37,447 nucleotides of DNA, from NCBI GenBank assembly GCA_028864885.1, contig JAGWLR010000028.1, forward strand, positions 1 through 37,447, given 5' to 3'. This stretch comes from Burkholderiales bacterium. GTDB lineage: Bacteria > Pseudomonadota > Gammaproteobacteria > Burkholderiales > Burkholderiaceae_C. Every line of letters begins with the position of its first letter. Position 1 is the first letter of the stretch. Made by a program: the position numbers and the translations under genes. The notes beneath the pieces are model-generated. The model did not search any database. It was given only the letters and a program-made list of their open reading frames with translations, and was not told the origin of the DNA. Below are positions 24,091 through 33,705 of this stretch, piece after piece.

Positions 24091-24684
24091 ATGAAGGTGT
24101 TGAAGGCGTGGACCTTGGTTCTTGGGGTGATGCTGTCTTGGGTGATGGCGATGCCCGCCCATGCGGTGCAGGAAGTGGCGGGCGTGAAGTTCCAGGATTC
24201 CCTCGTATTGGGCGGACAGCCACTGCAACTCAACGGCGCTGGGCTGCGTCGCATGATGATCCTCAAGGTCTACGCTCTGGGCTTGTATGTGCCTCGGCGC
24301 GATGCCAGCCCGTCGGCCATCATGAATCAGCCTGGGCCCAAGAGCATCCAGATCGTGTTGCTTCGAGATGTGGATGCCGGCCGGTTGACCGACGCACTTG
24401 TGGGCGACGTCGAGGCCAACTCAAGCGATGCGGAAATGTTGGCGCTGCGCGGGCGCCTTGATGCCATGGCCAGTAACCTCCGCAAATCAGGCGATGCGGT
24501 GGAGGGCTCGGTGGTTCGGATTGACTACGTCCCCAACCAAGGGACGACCATCAGCAACAACGGCAAGGTCGTGGTACACGATGTGCCCGGCGAAGATTTC
24601 TACCGGGCCTTGCTGCGAATCTGGTTGGGCGAGCACCCAGCAGACAAGAGCCTGAAAAAGCAGTTGCTGGGGCTCGATAACTGA
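24091..24684 (+). CDS. Exported chalcone-isomerase-like protein
   Basis: Started at ATG 24091 (M-K-V-L-K-A-W-T-L-V-L-G), with GAGG upstream, it is 197 residues with a clean signal peptide cleaved after A-M-P-A-H-A. The mature part matches the chalcone-isomerase-like fold seen in bacteria: V-A-G-V-K-F-Q-D-S-L, L-N-G-A-G-L-R-R-M-M-I-L-K-V-Y-A-L-G-L-Y-V-P, and the late N-N-G-K-V-V-V-H-D-V-P-G-E-D-F-Y-R-A-L-L-R-I-W-L-G. Bacterial members are periplasmic and of unknown function; true isomerase activity is not expected. The longer frame back to 23899 lacks family sequence. The 3' end faces ubiE. Confidence 0.87.
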   Translation: MKVLKAWTLVLGVMLSWVMAMPAHAVQEVAGVKFQDSLVLGGQPLQLNGAGLRRMMILKVYALGLYVPRRDASPSAIMNQPGPKSIQIVLLRDVDAGRLTDALVGDVEANSSDAEMLALRGRLDAMASNLRKSGDAVEGSVVRIDYVPNQGTTISNNGKVVVHDVPGEDFYRALLRIWLGEHPADKSLKKQLLGLDN

Positions 24685-24704
24685 TCAGGTGTTGACCGTC
24701 AGGG

Positions 24705-25436
24705 TCAGCACTTGATGCCCATGTGCAGAGCCACGACGCCGCCGGTCATGTTGTGCACATCCACATGACCCAGACCTGCAGTCTTCATCATGGATTTGAG
24801 TGTGGCCTGATCGGGGTGCATGCGAATGGATTCCGCCAGGTATTTGTAGCTGGCAGCATCGCCAGCAACCAACTGCCCCAGGCGTGGCAGCACCTTGAAC
24901 GAGTACCAGTCGTAAGCTTTTTCGAGTGGCTTGGCCACCTTTGAAAACTCAAGGACAAGCAAGCGGCCGCCCGGTTTGAGGACGCGTGTCATTTCGGCGA
25001 GGGCCAGGTCCTTGTGGGTCATGTTTCTCAGGCCAAAGGCCACGCTCACGATGTCAAACGTGCCCGTAGGGAAGGGCAGTTTCTCTGCATCGCACAAAGT
25101 GGTGGGCAGCGCCAGGCCAGTATTGAGCAAGCGGTCTCGACCGGTTCTAAGCATGGCCTCGTTGATGTCGGTGTGGACGACCATGCCGGTAGGGCCGACG
25201 CGTTTGGCGAAGGCCTCCGACAAATCCCCTGTGCCCCCTGCGATGTCCAGAACCTTTTGACCTTCACGTGCTCCGCTGGCTGCGATCGTGTAGGCCTTCC
25301 AGAGGCGATGCAAACCCATCGACATCAGGTCGTTCATGACGTCGTACTTGCTGGCGACCGAATCAAACACCCCGCGAACGCGTTGGGCTTTGCTGGATTC
25401 GTCGACTTGTTCGAAACCGAAGTGTGTGGTGCTCAT
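24705..25436 (-). CDS. ubiE: Ubiquinone/menaquinone C-methyltransferase
   Basis: SAM-dependent C-methylation of the quinone ring. The protein is 243 residues, normal length. UbiE signatures are [16 protein letters not shown] near residue 31-46 and [16 protein letters not shown]; the SAM motif is D-I-A-G-G-T-G-D-L. The C-terminus ends [11 protein letters not shown]. It starts 9 bases after the BaiN-like gene, so both may share a transcript. A 9-base hairpin (24689-24711) without a T tract overlaps the stop codon between the convergent genes. Confidence 0.97.
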   Translation of the reverse strand: MSTTHFGFEQVDESSKAQRVRGVFDSVASKYDVMNDLMSMGLHRLWKAYTIAASGAREGQKVLDIAGGTGDLSEAFAKRVGPTGMVVHTDINEAMLRTGRDRLLNTGLALPTTLCDAEKLPFPTGTFDIVSVAFGLRNMTHKDLALAEMTRVLKPGGRLLVLEFSKVAKPLEKAYDWYSFKVLPRLGQLVAGDAASYKYLAESIRMHPDQATLKSMMKTAGLGHVDVHNMTGGVVALHMGIKC

Positions 25437-25445
25437 GGCGTGATC

Positions 25446-26717
25446 TTAACTGGGTTGCTCAGCCTGCCGCAGTGATTGAGCGCAAGCCATGGCGCTGGCC
25501 CAGGCCCAGTGAAAGTTGTAGCCGCCCAGCCACCCCGTGACATCAACCACCTCGCCGATGAAATAAAGACCAGCGACTTTCAGGCTCTCCATGCTTTGAG
25601 AGCTGAGTTCGCGCGTGTCGACGCCGCCTGCTGTCACTTCGGCCTTGGCGTAGCCTTCGGTGCCGCTGGGGATCAACTGCCACGCATTGGCGCTGTGCCC
25701 CAGGGCCTCTAGATCCTTGTCTTTCAGCTCGGCCACGGCAGACTCGGGTCGCAGGTGCGGCAGCGCGAGCTTGGCCTGCTGCAGCCAGGTGTCGGCCAGT
25801 CGGGCTGGGATACTGGCTCCCAATGCCTGAGACCAGGTCGTCGAGAGTTGTTTCTTGGATCCTAGCTTGGCGGCCATCAACTGCTGAGCGAGATCAAGTT
25901 GCGGGGTCAGGTTGATTTGAATGGGGCGTCCTGCCTGCCAGTGACTGGAAATCTGCAACACGGCCGGGCCGCTGAGCCCCCGGTGCGTGAACAGCAGGTC
26001 TTCTGTGAATTGCGCCGCCATCGGGCCCTTGCGTTTGCCGCCTGCGGTGCGGTAGGCCGTTTCCGTTTGGATCGCCACCTCCAACGCGATACCGGCTAAT
26101 TGCGCCCAAGGTTTCCAGGCTTCTGCGTCGAAAGTCAGGGGCACCAAGGCAGGACGCGTGGCAACCACGGTGTGATCGAACTGCTTCGCCACGCGGTAGC
26201 CAAAGTCGGTGGCGCCGATCTTGGGGATCGCCAGACCACCGGTGGCCATGACCAACTGTGGGCTGTGGACCATGCCGCGATCCGTGTCGATCTCGAAACC
26301 CTCAGAGCTTTTGCGTATGGCTGAGACAGCACAAGGTTGCCAGCGTGTGACTCCTCCGATTTCGCACTCTTTGATCAACATCTGGATGATGTCGTCGCTG
26401 CGGTGATCGCAAAATAATTGGCCTTTGTGTTTTTCGTGCCAGGCGATGCCGTGTTGGTCCACCAGGGCGATGAATGCCTGCGGCGTGTAGCCAGCCAAAG
26501 CCGAGCGGCAATAGTGCGGGTTCTCGCTCAAGAAGTTGGCAGGGGTGACTTCGCGGTTGGTGAAATTGCAGCGCCCGCCACCAGAAATTCGGATTTTTTC
26601 TGCCAGCTTGGGGGCGTGATCCACGATCAACACCTTCAATCCGCGTTGGCCCGCCACGCCCGCGCAGAAAAGCCCCGCAGCCCCCGCGCCCACTATCACT
26701 ACATCAAACTTGGTCAT
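25446..26717 (-). CDS. BaiN/HI0933-family NAD(P)/FAD-dependent oxidoreductase
   Basis: A 423-residue flavoprotein. The FAD-binding V-I-V-G-A-G-A-A-G-L is at residues 7-16, followed by the family-specific K-I-R-I-S-G-G-G-R-C-N-F-T-N. The C-terminal pattern A-G-G-V-D-T-R-E-L-S-S-Q-S-M-E-S and G-L-Y-F-I-G-E-V-V-D-V-T-G-W-L-G-G-Y-N is diagnostic for the HI0933/YhiN/BaiN group. Some members reduce bile acids, but the role in most proteobacteria is unknown. It leads the probable two-gene operon with ubiE. The upstream gene is divergent at 77 bases. Confidence 0.92.
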   Translation of the reverse strand: MTKFDVVIVGAGAAGLFCAGVAGQRGLKVLIVDHAPKLAEKIRISGGGRCNFTNREVTPANFLSENPHYCRSALAGYTPQAFIALVDQHGIAWHEKHKGQLFCDHRSDDIIQMLIKECEIGGVTRWQPCAVSAIRKSSEGFEIDTDRGMVHSPQLVMATGGLAIPKIGATDFGYRVAKQFDHTVVATRPALVPLTFDAEAWKPWAQLAGIALEVAIQTETAYRTAGGKRKGPMAAQFTEDLLFTHRGLSGPAVLQISSHWQAGRPIQINLTPQLDLAQQLMAAKLGSKKQLSTTWSQALGASIPARLADTWLQQAKLALPHLRPESAVAELKDKDLEALGHSANAWQLIPSGTEGYAKAEVTAGGVDTRELSSQSMESLKVAGLYFIGEVVDVTGWLGGYNFHWAWASAMACAQSLRQAEQPS

Positions 26718-26794
26718 GACGCGATTGTCGCTGCTACGCGATCGAAGTCAGACACAATGCGCGTTCTCAAGGATCGTTGAAAGAGGAAATCGCG

Positions 26795-27610
26795 ATGGCA
26801 ATGGATGTGGTCGACTATGAGATCAAAGGTTCGGAAATGCAGTTCGTGGAAGTCGAACTCGATCCGGGTGAGGCGGCCATTGGTGAGGCGGGCAGCATGA
26901 TGTTTCTGGACGCGGGCATCGACATGGATACCGTGTTCGGGGACGGCTCTCAGCAGACAGGTGGGTTGTTCGGCAAGCTGTTGGGCGCTGGCAAGCGTTT
27001 GATCACTGGCGAAAGTTTGTTCACGACGATTTTCACCAACCAGTCCAGCGGCAAAAAGCGGGTTGGCTTTGCTGCGCCGTACCCTGGCAAGATCTTGCCC
27101 ATTGACTTGAAGCAACTGGGCGGAACACTGCTTTGCCAGAAGGATGCCTTTCTGTGCGCGGCCCGAGGCGTTTCGCTGGGCATCGCGTTTCAGAAGCGAC
27201 TGGGCGCTGGTTTCTTTGGCGGGGAAGGGTTCGTGCTTCAAAAGCTGGATGGCGATGGCCTGGCCTTCATTCACGCAGGCGGCACCGTGGTGCGTCGCGA
27301 GTTGCAGCCCGGGCAGACGGTGCTGATTGACACGGGCTGCCTGGTGGCCATGACGCCTGATGTCGATTTCGACATCCAATACGTCGGGAAGATCAAGACC
27401 GCGCTGTTTGGCGGCGAGGGCTTGTTCCTGGCCAAGGTCACCGGCCCAGGTCAGGTCTGGCTGCAGAGCCTGCCGTTTTCGCGCTTGGCCTCACGTATTT
27501 TTGCAGCAGCTCCGCAAACCGGTGGTGGCCACCGTGAGGAAAGCTCCCTTCTGGGTGGGCTTGGCGCAGGTGGGCTACTGGGATCGGTGCTGGGCGGCGA
27601 CGACGAGTGA
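26795..27610 (+). CDS. TIGR00266/AIM24-family protein
   Basis: Started at ATG 26795, with AAAGAGGA upstream, it is 271 residues; the TTG at 26777 would overlap the ribosome site. The sequence shows the repeated-beta AIM24 pattern: [46 protein letters not shown], and [15 protein letters not shown]. The Gly-rich end ([17 protein letters not shown]) is typical. Function in bacteria is not established. A co-directional gene follows after 24 bases. Confidence 0.88.
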   Translation: MAMDVVDYEIKGSEMQFVEVELDPGEAAIGEAGSMMFLDAGIDMDTVFGDGSQQTGGLFGKLLGAGKRLITGESLFTTIFTNQSSGKKRVGFAAPYPGKILPIDLKQLGGTLLCQKDAFLCAARGVSLGIAFQKRLGAGFFGGEGFVLQKLDGDGLAFIHAGGTVVRRELQPGQTVLIDTGCLVAMTPDVDFDIQYVGKIKTALFGGEGLFLAKVTGPGQVWLQSLPFSRLASRIFAAAPQTGGGHREESSLLGGLGAGGLLGSVLGGDDE

Positions 27611-27634
27611 TTTAAGGGCAAAGCAGGAGCAGGC

Positions 27635-28432
27635 ATGGCATTGGGTGTGATCATCATCGGGGATGAAATCCTCAGCGGTCGACGGCAAGACAAGCACTTG
27701 ACTCATGCGATTGAGGCGCTGGCAAAGCGCGGCTTGAGTCTGGCTTGGGCTCGCTATGTGGGGGACAACCCTGCCCGGATCCAAGGCGAGCTGGCATCCG
27801 CGCTTGCCGGGCCTGATGTGGTGTTTTCATTTGGTGGCATCGGTGCCACGCCGGATGACCACACCCGAGCCTGCGCTGCCGCTGCCTGGGGGCGAGAGCT
27901 GAAGTTGCATCCCGAGGCCAGGCAACTCATCCTGGCGCGCAGTCAAGAAATGCTCGCGCAGGAAGCGCGGCCCTTTTCTGAATCGGATCCGGATGTATTG
28001 CGGCGCCTGGAGATGGGCTGTTTTCCCGAGGGGGCAGAAATCATCCCCAATCCTTACAACCGGATTCCGGGCTTTTCGATTGCGCGGCGCCTGCACTTTT
28101 TTCCGGGTTTTCCGGTTATGGCTTGGCCGATGATGGAATGGGTGCTGGATCACTGGCACGCGGATTTGCGCAGTGATGTTCAGGTCCGGGAAAAGTCGGT
28201 GATTGTTCTGGATGGCCTGGAGTCTCGGTTGACGCCACTGATGGTCGCCATCGAGTCGCGTTTCCCGAACGTGAAGGTGTTCAGCTTGCCCAGCGTCGAT
28301 CATCCCGAGTGGGGGCGTCACATCGATTTGGGCGTCAAAGGCAACGCCCCCGAGGTAGACGAAGCTTTTGAGGTTTTGCGAGAGGGGTTGACCAATATTG
28401 GTGCAAAATGCGGCCCAATATTGGTGCGTTAA
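27635..28432 (+). CDS. Molybdopterin-binding-domain protein (CinA N-terminal/MoaB-like)
   Basis: A 265-residue protein whose first 170 residues match the MoCF-biosynthesis fold: I-I-I-G-D-E-I-L-S-G-R-R, D-N-P-A-R-I and F-S-F-G-G-I-G-A-T-P-D-D-H-T-R, with G in place of T in the usual G-G-T-G-P-T. There is no C-terminal amidase domain of full CinA. It is usually annotated as a competence/damage-inducible protein A homologue; neither role is shown. AGCAGGAGCAGG precedes the ATG. Its last 14 codons contain two NtrC-like repeats that belong to the control of glnA downstream. Confidence 0.87.
   Translation: MALGVIIIGDEILSGRRQDKHLTHAIEALAKRGLSLAWARYVGDNPARIQGELASALAGPDVVFSFGGIGATPDDHTRACAAAAWGRELKLHPEARQLILARSQEMLAQEARPFSESDPDVLRRLEMGCFPEGAEIIPNPYNRIPGFSIARRLHFFPGFPVMAWPMMEWVLDHWHADLRSDVQVREKSVIVLDGLESRLTPLMVAIESRFPNVKVFSLPSVDHPEWGRHIDLGVKGNAPEVDEAFEVLREGLTNIGAKCGPILVR
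28391..28404. promoter_or_regulatory. NtrC-like site 1 of glnA
   Basis: ACCAATATTGGT is a perfect palindrome followed by GC, giving a GGTGC half-site. The spacing between ACC and GGT is six, one more than at amtB. It lies inside the upstream coding sequence, about 250 bases before the predicted glnA start. Confidence 0.6.
28414..28427. promoter_or_regulatory. NtrC-like site 2 of glnA
   Basis: CCCAATATTGGTGC repeats site 1 with one change and lies 23 bases away, about two helical turns. Another GCACC half-site is at 28452-28456. The rest of 28433-28620 holds no gene. Confidence 0.6.
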
Positions 28433-28620
28433 TCGGCTTTTACGCCAAATTGCACCATTATAGTTCATTTGGCCGAATGGCCGAGCGGCGTCCTTGTGTT
28501 GTTTGGGCGGCGACAACGAGCTCTGAATGCCCTGAAAATTTGTGATGCGCAGCAACGGTGCGTACCGACAAGCCCCTTTTTGTTCACGAATCCATCTCGG
28601 ATTGATCGAGATCCGGAGAT

Positions 28621-28636
28621 CGGCACGCTTTCTGCT
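28621..28636 (+). promoter_or_regulatory. Sigma-54 promoter of glnA
   Basis: CGGCACGCTTTCTGCT matches TGGCACRNNNNTTGCW except for C at the first and twelfth bases, with GG-N10-GC spacing. The start would be near 28647, about 74 bases before the ATG. Confidence 0.75.
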
Positions 28637-28720
28637 ATTACACTGCGCGCTGTTTCTGATCTGGAAACAGACTCAACTCAACTTCTCGCATTCACTTAAG
28701 CCTTCTGCTAGGAGCATCTG

Positions 28721-30139
28721 ATGGCCAATAAGACCGTCGCCGACGTGATGAAGTTGGTGAAGGACAACGAAGTCAAGTTCGTTGACTTCCGTTTCACCGA
28801 CACCCGTGGCAAAGAACAGCACGTTTCCGTGCCCGTTTCCCACTTCGACGAAGACAAGTTCACTTCGGGCCATGCCTTCGACGGTTCGTCCATCGCCGGC
28901 TGGAAAGGTATCGAAGCATCTGACATGTTGCTGATGCCCGATCCCAACACTGCCAACATCGACCCTTTCTTCGAAGAGCCGACTTTGATCCTGTCTTGCG
29001 ACGTGATCGACCCCACCGATGGCAAGCCTTACGAGCGTGATCCTCGTTCGCTGGCCAAGCGCGCTGAAGCCTATCTGAAGGCTTCCGGCCTGGGTGACGC
29101 CGCTTACTTCGGTCCTGAACCCGAATTTTTCGTGTTCGACTCCGTCCGTTGGGGCAATGAAATGTCTGGCAGCTTCTTCAAGATCGAATCTGAAGAGGGC
29201 GCGTGGAACTCCTCCAAGGAATACGAGCACGGCAACACCGGCTATCGTCCTTCCGTGAAGGGTGGCTACTTCCCCGTACCTCCCGTGGACTCCGGCCAAG
29301 ACATGCGTTCGGAAATGTGCCTGATCCTGGAAAGCATGGGCATTCCAGTTGAAGTGCACCACCACGAAGTGGCCAATGCTGGTCAGATGGAAATCGGTAC
29401 TAAGTTCGCTACGCTGACTCAGCGCGCTGACTGGCTGCAACTGCAAAAGTACATCATCACGAACGTGGCCCATGCCTATGGCAAGACCGCCACTTTCATG
29501 CCCAAGCCTCTGGTTGGTGACAACGGTTCCGGCATGCACGTTCACCAGTCCATCTGGAAAGACGGCAAGAACCTGTTCGCTGGCGACGGCTATGCTGGTC
29601 TGAGCGAATTCGCTCTGTACTACATCGGCGGCATCATCAAGCACGCTCGCGCGCTGAACGCCATCACCAACCCCGGTACGAACTCGTACAAGCGTCTGGT
29701 GCCAGGCTTCGAAGCTCCCGTGAAGCTGGCTTACTCGGCCAAGAACCGCTCGGCCTCGATCCGTATTCCTTACGTCGCGAACCCCAAGGGTCGTCGTATC
29801 GAAGCACGTTTCCCCGATCCTTCTGCCAACCCTTACCTGGCCTTCGCTGCACTGATGATGGCTGGTCTGGACGGCGTGGAAAACAAGATCCATCCGGGCG
29901 AAGCTGCTACGAAGGACCTGTACCATCTGCCTCCCGAGGAAGATGCGCTGGTGCCAACCGTCTGCCACAGCTTGGATCAAGCTCTGGAATACTTGGACAA
30001 GGACCGCGCGTTCCTGACCAAGGGTGGCGTGTTCACCAACGAATACCTTGACGCTTACATCGACCTGAAGATGCAAGAAGTGACTCGCTTCCGTATGGCG
30101 ACTCACCCTGTCGAGTACGACATGTACTACAGCCTGTAA
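28721..30139 (+). CDS. glnA: Glutamine synthetase type I
   Basis: Makes glutamine from glutamate, ammonium and ATP; the main ammonium-assimilating enzyme. The protein is 472 residues, the dodecameric GSI-beta size. Signatures are D-G-S-S-I-A-G-W near 53-60, the N-terminal [11 protein letters not shown]-site [14 protein letters not shown] and R-I-P metal/substrate residues. Tyr401 in D-L-Y-H-L-P-P-E-E is the adenylylation site, so GlnE control is expected. Codon use is strongly biased, as for high expression. TAGGAGC precedes the ATG. Upstream sigma-54 and NtrC sites and downstream ntrBC complete the nitrogen control circuit. A terminator follows. Confidence 0.98.
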   Translation: MANKTVADVMKLVKDNEVKFVDFRFTDTRGKEQHVSVPVSHFDEDKFTSGHAFDGSSIAGWKGIEASDMLLMPDPNTANIDPFFEEPTLILSCDVIDPTDGKPYERDPRSLAKRAEAYLKASGLGDAAYFGPEPEFFVFDSVRWGNEMSGSFFKIESEEGAWNSSKEYEHGNTGYRPSVKGGYFPVPPVDSGQDMRSEMCLILESMGIPVEVHHHEVANAGQMEIGTKFATLTQRADWLQLQKYIITNVAHAYGKTATFMPKPLVGDNGSGMHVHQSIWKDGKNLFAGDGYAGLSEFALYYIGGIIKHARALNAITNPGTNSYKRLVPGFEAPVKLAYSAKNRSASIRIPYVANPKGRRIEARFPDPSANPYLAFAALMMAGLDGVENKIHPGEAATKDLYHLPPEEDALVPTVCHSLDQALEYLDKDRAFLTKGGVFTNEYLDAYIDLKMQEVTRFRMATHPVEYDMYYSL

Positions 30140-30167
30140 TCCGCTCAGCGAGTTACAAGCAAGTGGC

Positions 30168-30195
30168 AAAGGGGCGGCTCAGGCTGCCCCTTTTT
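30168..30195 (+). terminator. Intrinsic terminator of glnA
   Basis: AAAGGGGCGGC pairs with GCTGCCCCTTT (one mismatch) and ends in five T. The 120 bases from here to 30315 hold no gene and no clear promoter. Confidence 0.85.
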
Positions 30196-30315
30196 CATTG
30201 TTGTTTTCTGCCGAAGCCCAATACGCCCCTGGTTTTTGCTCATTTGTCCAGCGATTGAATTGAGTCGCTTGCAGGCATACTGAACAATAGAGTCAGTTTT
30301 TGTTGATCACCGCAA

Positions 30316-30861
30316 ATGGACTGGAACATGCGAAGCGTCAAAGCCACCCATCTCGTCGGAACGTTTCTGGGCTACAGCCTTCAGGGCTTGTTTGTCGCCG
30401 GCTTGAGTGCCGTCTTGGTTACCCTGGCCTGGGCTCAGGAAAAGTCGGTGTATCGTTGTCCTGGAAATTTGTACACCGATGCCTTGTCTCCTAAAGAGGC
30501 CTCCGAAAAGGGGTGCAAGACTTTGGAGGGGGCGCCCATCACAGTGATCCAATCGGTCGTGCCGCGAGGTGAGCGAGCAGCGAGGTCGGTGGAGGGGGCA
30601 TCTGGGGCCACTGAACGAGTCTCTTCTCAGGATCAGAAGGCGCGTGACGCCGATGCCAAGAAGATCCTTGAAGCCGAGTTGAAGAAGGAAGAGGATGCGT
30701 TGGCGTCTCTCCAGAAGGAGTACAACAACGGTCAACCCGAGCGCCATGGTGACGAGAAGAACTATCAGAAATACCTAGACCGGGTGGCTGAGTTGAAGGC
30801 TGCGGTGACACGCAAAGAGGCGGACGTGGCAGCGCTGCGGCGTGAGTTGGCCAATAAATGA
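30316..30861 (+). CDS. DUF4124-type exported or membrane-anchored protein
   Basis: A 181-residue protein between glnA and ntrB, a place where Burkholderiales usually carry such a gene. The N-terminal hydrophobic segment (about residues 15-39) ends in A-W-A-Q and is a probable signal peptide. A short DUF4124-like module follows (S-V-Y-R-C-P-G-N-L-Y-T-D-A-L-S-P-K-E-A with a second Cys at G-C-K-T). The last 80 residues are Lys/Glu/Ala-rich and form a coiled coil. The role is unknown. ATG 30328 is an alternative start; neither has a strong ribosome site. Confidence 0.8.
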   Translation: MDWNMRSVKATHLVGTFLGYSLQGLFVAGLSAVLVTLAWAQEKSVYRCPGNLYTDALSPKEASEKGCKTLEGAPITVIQSVVPRGERAARSVEGASGATERVSSQDQKARDADAKKILEAELKKEEDALASLQKEYNNGQPERHGDEKNYQKYLDRVAELKAAVTRKEADVAALRRELANK

Positions 30862-30887
30862 TGCCGTTGGTGGGCTGAGAGGGCGCC

Positions 30888-32024
30888 GTGTCAAAGGGAA
30901 ATCGACCGAGCGCTCCGGTGACGGGGGGCAAAATGTCAGACCCGTCTGCTGTGCAACGCAAGCTGCCGTCTGGCCTGGAGACTTTCGACTACCTGGCCAG
31001 CATGGTGGCGGTGGTCGATCCGCAAGGGCAGTGTCTGTTCGTCAATGCGGCCTTTGAAGAAATCCTGGGCTTGTCGCGGCGCAGCGTGTTGCGGGAGTCC
31101 ATCTACGATTGGTTCACCGATCCTGGTTTGCTGCAAGACATTGTCTGCGCCGTGTCTCGAAACGACTATGCAACCAGTCGGGTCGAAACAGAGCTCAAGC
31201 GGCATCCTCATGTCTTTTCCGAGTCGCTGCATGTGCAAGCCATCGTGACCCGGCTGGAACATGGCAATCTGGTGATCATCGAACTGGTCGAGGTCGAGCA
31301 AAAGACCCGGCAGGAGCGCGAGGAGCGGGCTCTGGATCAGGCGCAGGCCAACAAAGAGCTGATTCGCAACCTCGCGCACGAGATCAAGAACCCCCTGGGC
31401 GGCATTCGCGGCGCGGCACAGTTGCTTCAGATGGAGTTGGAGTCGAAGTCTCTGACCGAATACACCCAGGTCATCATTCACGAGGCCGATCGTCTTCAGT
31501 TGTTGGTCGATCGTCTGCTGGCCCCCCACCGGCGTCCGCATCTGGTGGGCGATGTGAACATCCACGAGGTGTGCGAGCGCGTGCGGTCCTTGATCTTGGC
31601 CGAGTTTCCTAAAGGACTCAAGGTGGCACGCGATTACGATATTTCGGTGCCTGAGTTCAGGGGTGATCGTGAACAGCTGATCCAGGCTGTGCTCAACATC
31701 GCGCACAACGCGGCGCAGGCCTTGGCCGAGCGCATCCAGGTGGGCGACGCGCTGCTGATCATGAAAACCCGGGTGGCGCGACGTGTCACCATCAACCGTG
31801 AATTGCATCGGTTGGCATTGGTCTTGCATATCGAGGACAACGGCCCGGGGATTCCTGAGTCGATCCGCGATCGCATTTTCTATCCCCTGGTTTCAGGGCG
31901 CGAAGGCGGATCTGGCTTGGGGCTGACTCTGGCGCAAACCTTTGTTCAACAGCACCACGGCACCATTGAATGCGAAAGCCAGCCAGGTCAGACGGTCTTC
32001 AAGATCTTGATCCCGCTGCCTTGA
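30888..32024 (+). CDS. glnL: Nitrogen regulation histidine kinase NtrB
   Basis: Cytoplasmic kinase/phosphatase for NtrC, governed by PII proteins. The protein is 378 residues from GTG 30888, which has GAGAGG upstream; ATG 30933 is a shorter alternative. A PAS domain occupies about residues 35-140 (M-V-A-V-V-D-P-Q-G-Q-C-L-F-V-N-A-A-F). The phospho-acceptor is His164 in N-L-A-H-E-I-K-N-P-L-G-G-I. The ATPase domain has N-I-A-H-N-A-A-Q-A-L, D-N-G-P-G-I-P and G-S-G-L-G-L-T-L-A. No membrane segment is present. It is followed by ntrC after 48 bases. Confidence 0.96.
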   Translation: MSKGNRPSAPVTGGKMSDPSAVQRKLPSGLETFDYLASMVAVVDPQGQCLFVNAAFEEILGLSRRSVLRESIYDWFTDPGLLQDIVCAVSRNDYATSRVETELKRHPHVFSESLHVQAIVTRLEHGNLVIIELVEVEQKTRQEREERALDQAQANKELIRNLAHEIKNPLGGIRGAAQLLQMELESKSLTEYTQVIIHEADRLQLLVDRLLAPHRRPHLVGDVNIHEVCERVRSLILAEFPKGLKVARDYDISVPEFRGDREQLIQAVLNIAHNAAQALAERIQVGDALLIMKTRVARRVTINRELHRLALVLHIEDNGPGIPESIRDRIFYPLVSGREGGSGLGLTLAQTFVQQHHGTIECESQPGQTVFKILIPLP

Positions 32025-32072
32025 CGCGGCCTTCCAGTTCAATGACGATGGGGCGTCCAACCATAGGCACAC

Positions 32073-33626
32073 ATGAAACCCATCTGGATCGTTGACGACG
32101 ACCAATCCATTCGCTTTGTGCTTGAAAAGGCGTTAACGCGAGAGGATTTTCCCGTTCGCAGTTTCACCAATCCGCGAGATGTGCTGGCGGCGCTGGATGA
32201 CGAAGAGCCTCAGGTGCTGGTGTCTGACATTCGCATGCCAGGAGGCTCAGGGATCGACTTGCTGAGCAAGGTCAAGGCCAAGTATCCCGGTTTGCCCGTG
32301 ATCATCATGACGGCGTATTCGGATCTGGACAGCGCCGTTTCGGCCTTTCAGGGCGGCGCATTCGAGTATCTGCCCAAGCCTTTTGATTTGCCCAAAGCCG
32401 TTGAATTGATTCGGCGCGCAGTGGAAGAATCGGTCCGCGAGGACGTGCTGGATGAACGGTTGACGCAGATGCCCGAAATGCTGGGGCAGGCGCCAGCGAT
32501 GCAGGATGTGTTTCGCGCCATCGGACGCCTGAGTCAGAGCAATGTCACGGTGTTGATCACCGGGGAATCAGGCGCAGGCAAGGAGTTGGTGGCGCGCGCC
32601 CTACACAAGCACAGCCCCCGGGCCAACGGGCCTTTTGTGGCGATCAACACCGCCGCCATTCCCAAGGATTTGCTGGAATCTGAATTGTTCGGGCATGAAC
32701 GGGGGGCCTTCACCGGGGCCCAGACGATGCGGCGCGGTCGATTCGAGCAGGCCGATGGAGGCACCCTGTTTCTGGATGAAATCGGCGACATGCCGTTCGA
32801 TCTTCAGACGCGGCTGCTGCGGGTTCTCAGTGATGGTCAGTTCTACCGCGTCGGGGGGCATCACCCCCTGAAGAGCAATGTGCGGGTCATTGCGGCAACG
32901 CACCAGAATCTGGAAGATCGGGTCAGGCAAGGCGTGTTCCGTGAAGACTTGTTTCACCGACTCAATGTGATCCGGTTGCGCTTGCCCGCCTTGCGAGAGC
33001 GCCGTGAAGACATCCCAACCCTGGCCAAATATTTCCTGCAAAAGAGCGCGAAAGATTTGGGGGTGGAGGCCAAGCGCATTTCTGACACCGCGCTGGCCAA
33101 ACTCAGTCACTTTGATTTCCCAGGCAACGTTCGGCAGTTGGAGAACATCTGTCACTGGTTGACGGTGATGGCGCCGGCTCAGGTCATCGAGATCAAAGAC
33201 TTGCCGCCCGAATTGTTGGAATCCAGGCTCACGGGTGCGCCGCTTTCTGACGGCCCTGCACCCGCGGCTGTGCCGGTCGCCGCGCTGACGTCGACGCCCG
33301 CGACGCCAGAGCCTGTCGACGATGAAGCAGGCATTAGTCAATCCACTGCCGAAGTGCCTCCGTTGCCGTTTGTTCATAAGATCGACGGGATGGCGACGGC
33401 TGCGTCTGGGCAGGGCTGGATCAAGGATCTGGAGCGCGAGGCCAGGGCGCGGCTGGAATCTGGGCAGACGGATGTCTGGGATGTGTTGACCCGGCAGTTT
33501 GAAGCCAGCCTCATCCACACGGCCTTGGAGTTGACCCGCGGGCGCCGAATCGAGGCTGCGCAGAAGCTGGGCATCGGTCGCAACACGATTACCCGCAAGA
33601 TCCAGGAACTCGGCATCGACGATTGA
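32073..33626 (+). CDS. glnG: Nitrogen regulator NtrC, sigma-54 activator
   Basis: A 517-residue enhancer-binding protein. The receiver domain has D-D-D and the phosphorylated Asp52 in V-S-D-I-R-M-P-G. The AAA+ domain has Walker A G-E-S-G-A-G-K at 164-170 and the sigma-54 contact loop G-A-F-T-G-A at 211-216. A Pro/Ala-rich linker (about 390-425) and a C-terminal Fis-type helix-turn-helix (A-A-Q-K-L-G-I-G-R-N-T-I-T-R-K) follow. It is longer than E. coli NtrC (469) because of the linker. It should act on the sites found near glnA and amtB in this window. Confidence 0.97.
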   Translation: MKPIWIVDDDQSIRFVLEKALTREDFPVRSFTNPRDVLAALDDEEPQVLVSDIRMPGGSGIDLLSKVKAKYPGLPVIIMTAYSDLDSAVSAFQGGAFEYLPKPFDLPKAVELIRRAVEESVREDVLDERLTQMPEMLGQAPAMQDVFRAIGRLSQSNVTVLITGESGAGKELVARALHKHSPRANGPFVAINTAAIPKDLLESELFGHERGAFTGAQTMRRGRFEQADGGTLFLDEIGDMPFDLQTRLLRVLSDGQFYRVGGHHPLKSNVRVIAATHQNLEDRVRQGVFREDLFHRLNVIRLRLPALRERREDIPTLAKYFLQKSAKDLGVEAKRISDTALAKLSHFDFPGNVRQLENICHWLTVMAPAQVIEIKDLPPELLESRLTGAPLSDGPAPAAVPVAALTSTPATPEPVDDEAGISQSTAEVPPLPFVHKIDGMATAASGQGWIKDLEREARARLESGQTDVWDVLTRQFEASLIHTALELTRGRRIEAAQKLGIGRNTITRKIQELGIDD

Positions 33627-33705
33627 CTCTGATTCCTGTCAGCGAATCCTGGCGCCCTGCGTTAAAGTAGTCCCAGTATTCGCGTTCAACAGGAAAAGGT
33701 CTGTC

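Noticed and set aside
24689-24711. Terminator between the chalcone-isomerase-like gene and ubiE
   Set aside because: The 9-base stem is good but has no T tract on either strand, so it is mentioned only under ubiE.
28469-28500. A tRNA-like start (GGCCGAATGGCCGAGCGGCG) resembling tRNA-Ser/Leu
   Set aside because: No matching acceptor, anticodon or T arms follow; it is a short local inverted repeat only.
28673-30169. A 498-codon open frame antisense to glnA
   Set aside because: A shadow of a highly expressed gene with biased codons; no protein family features.
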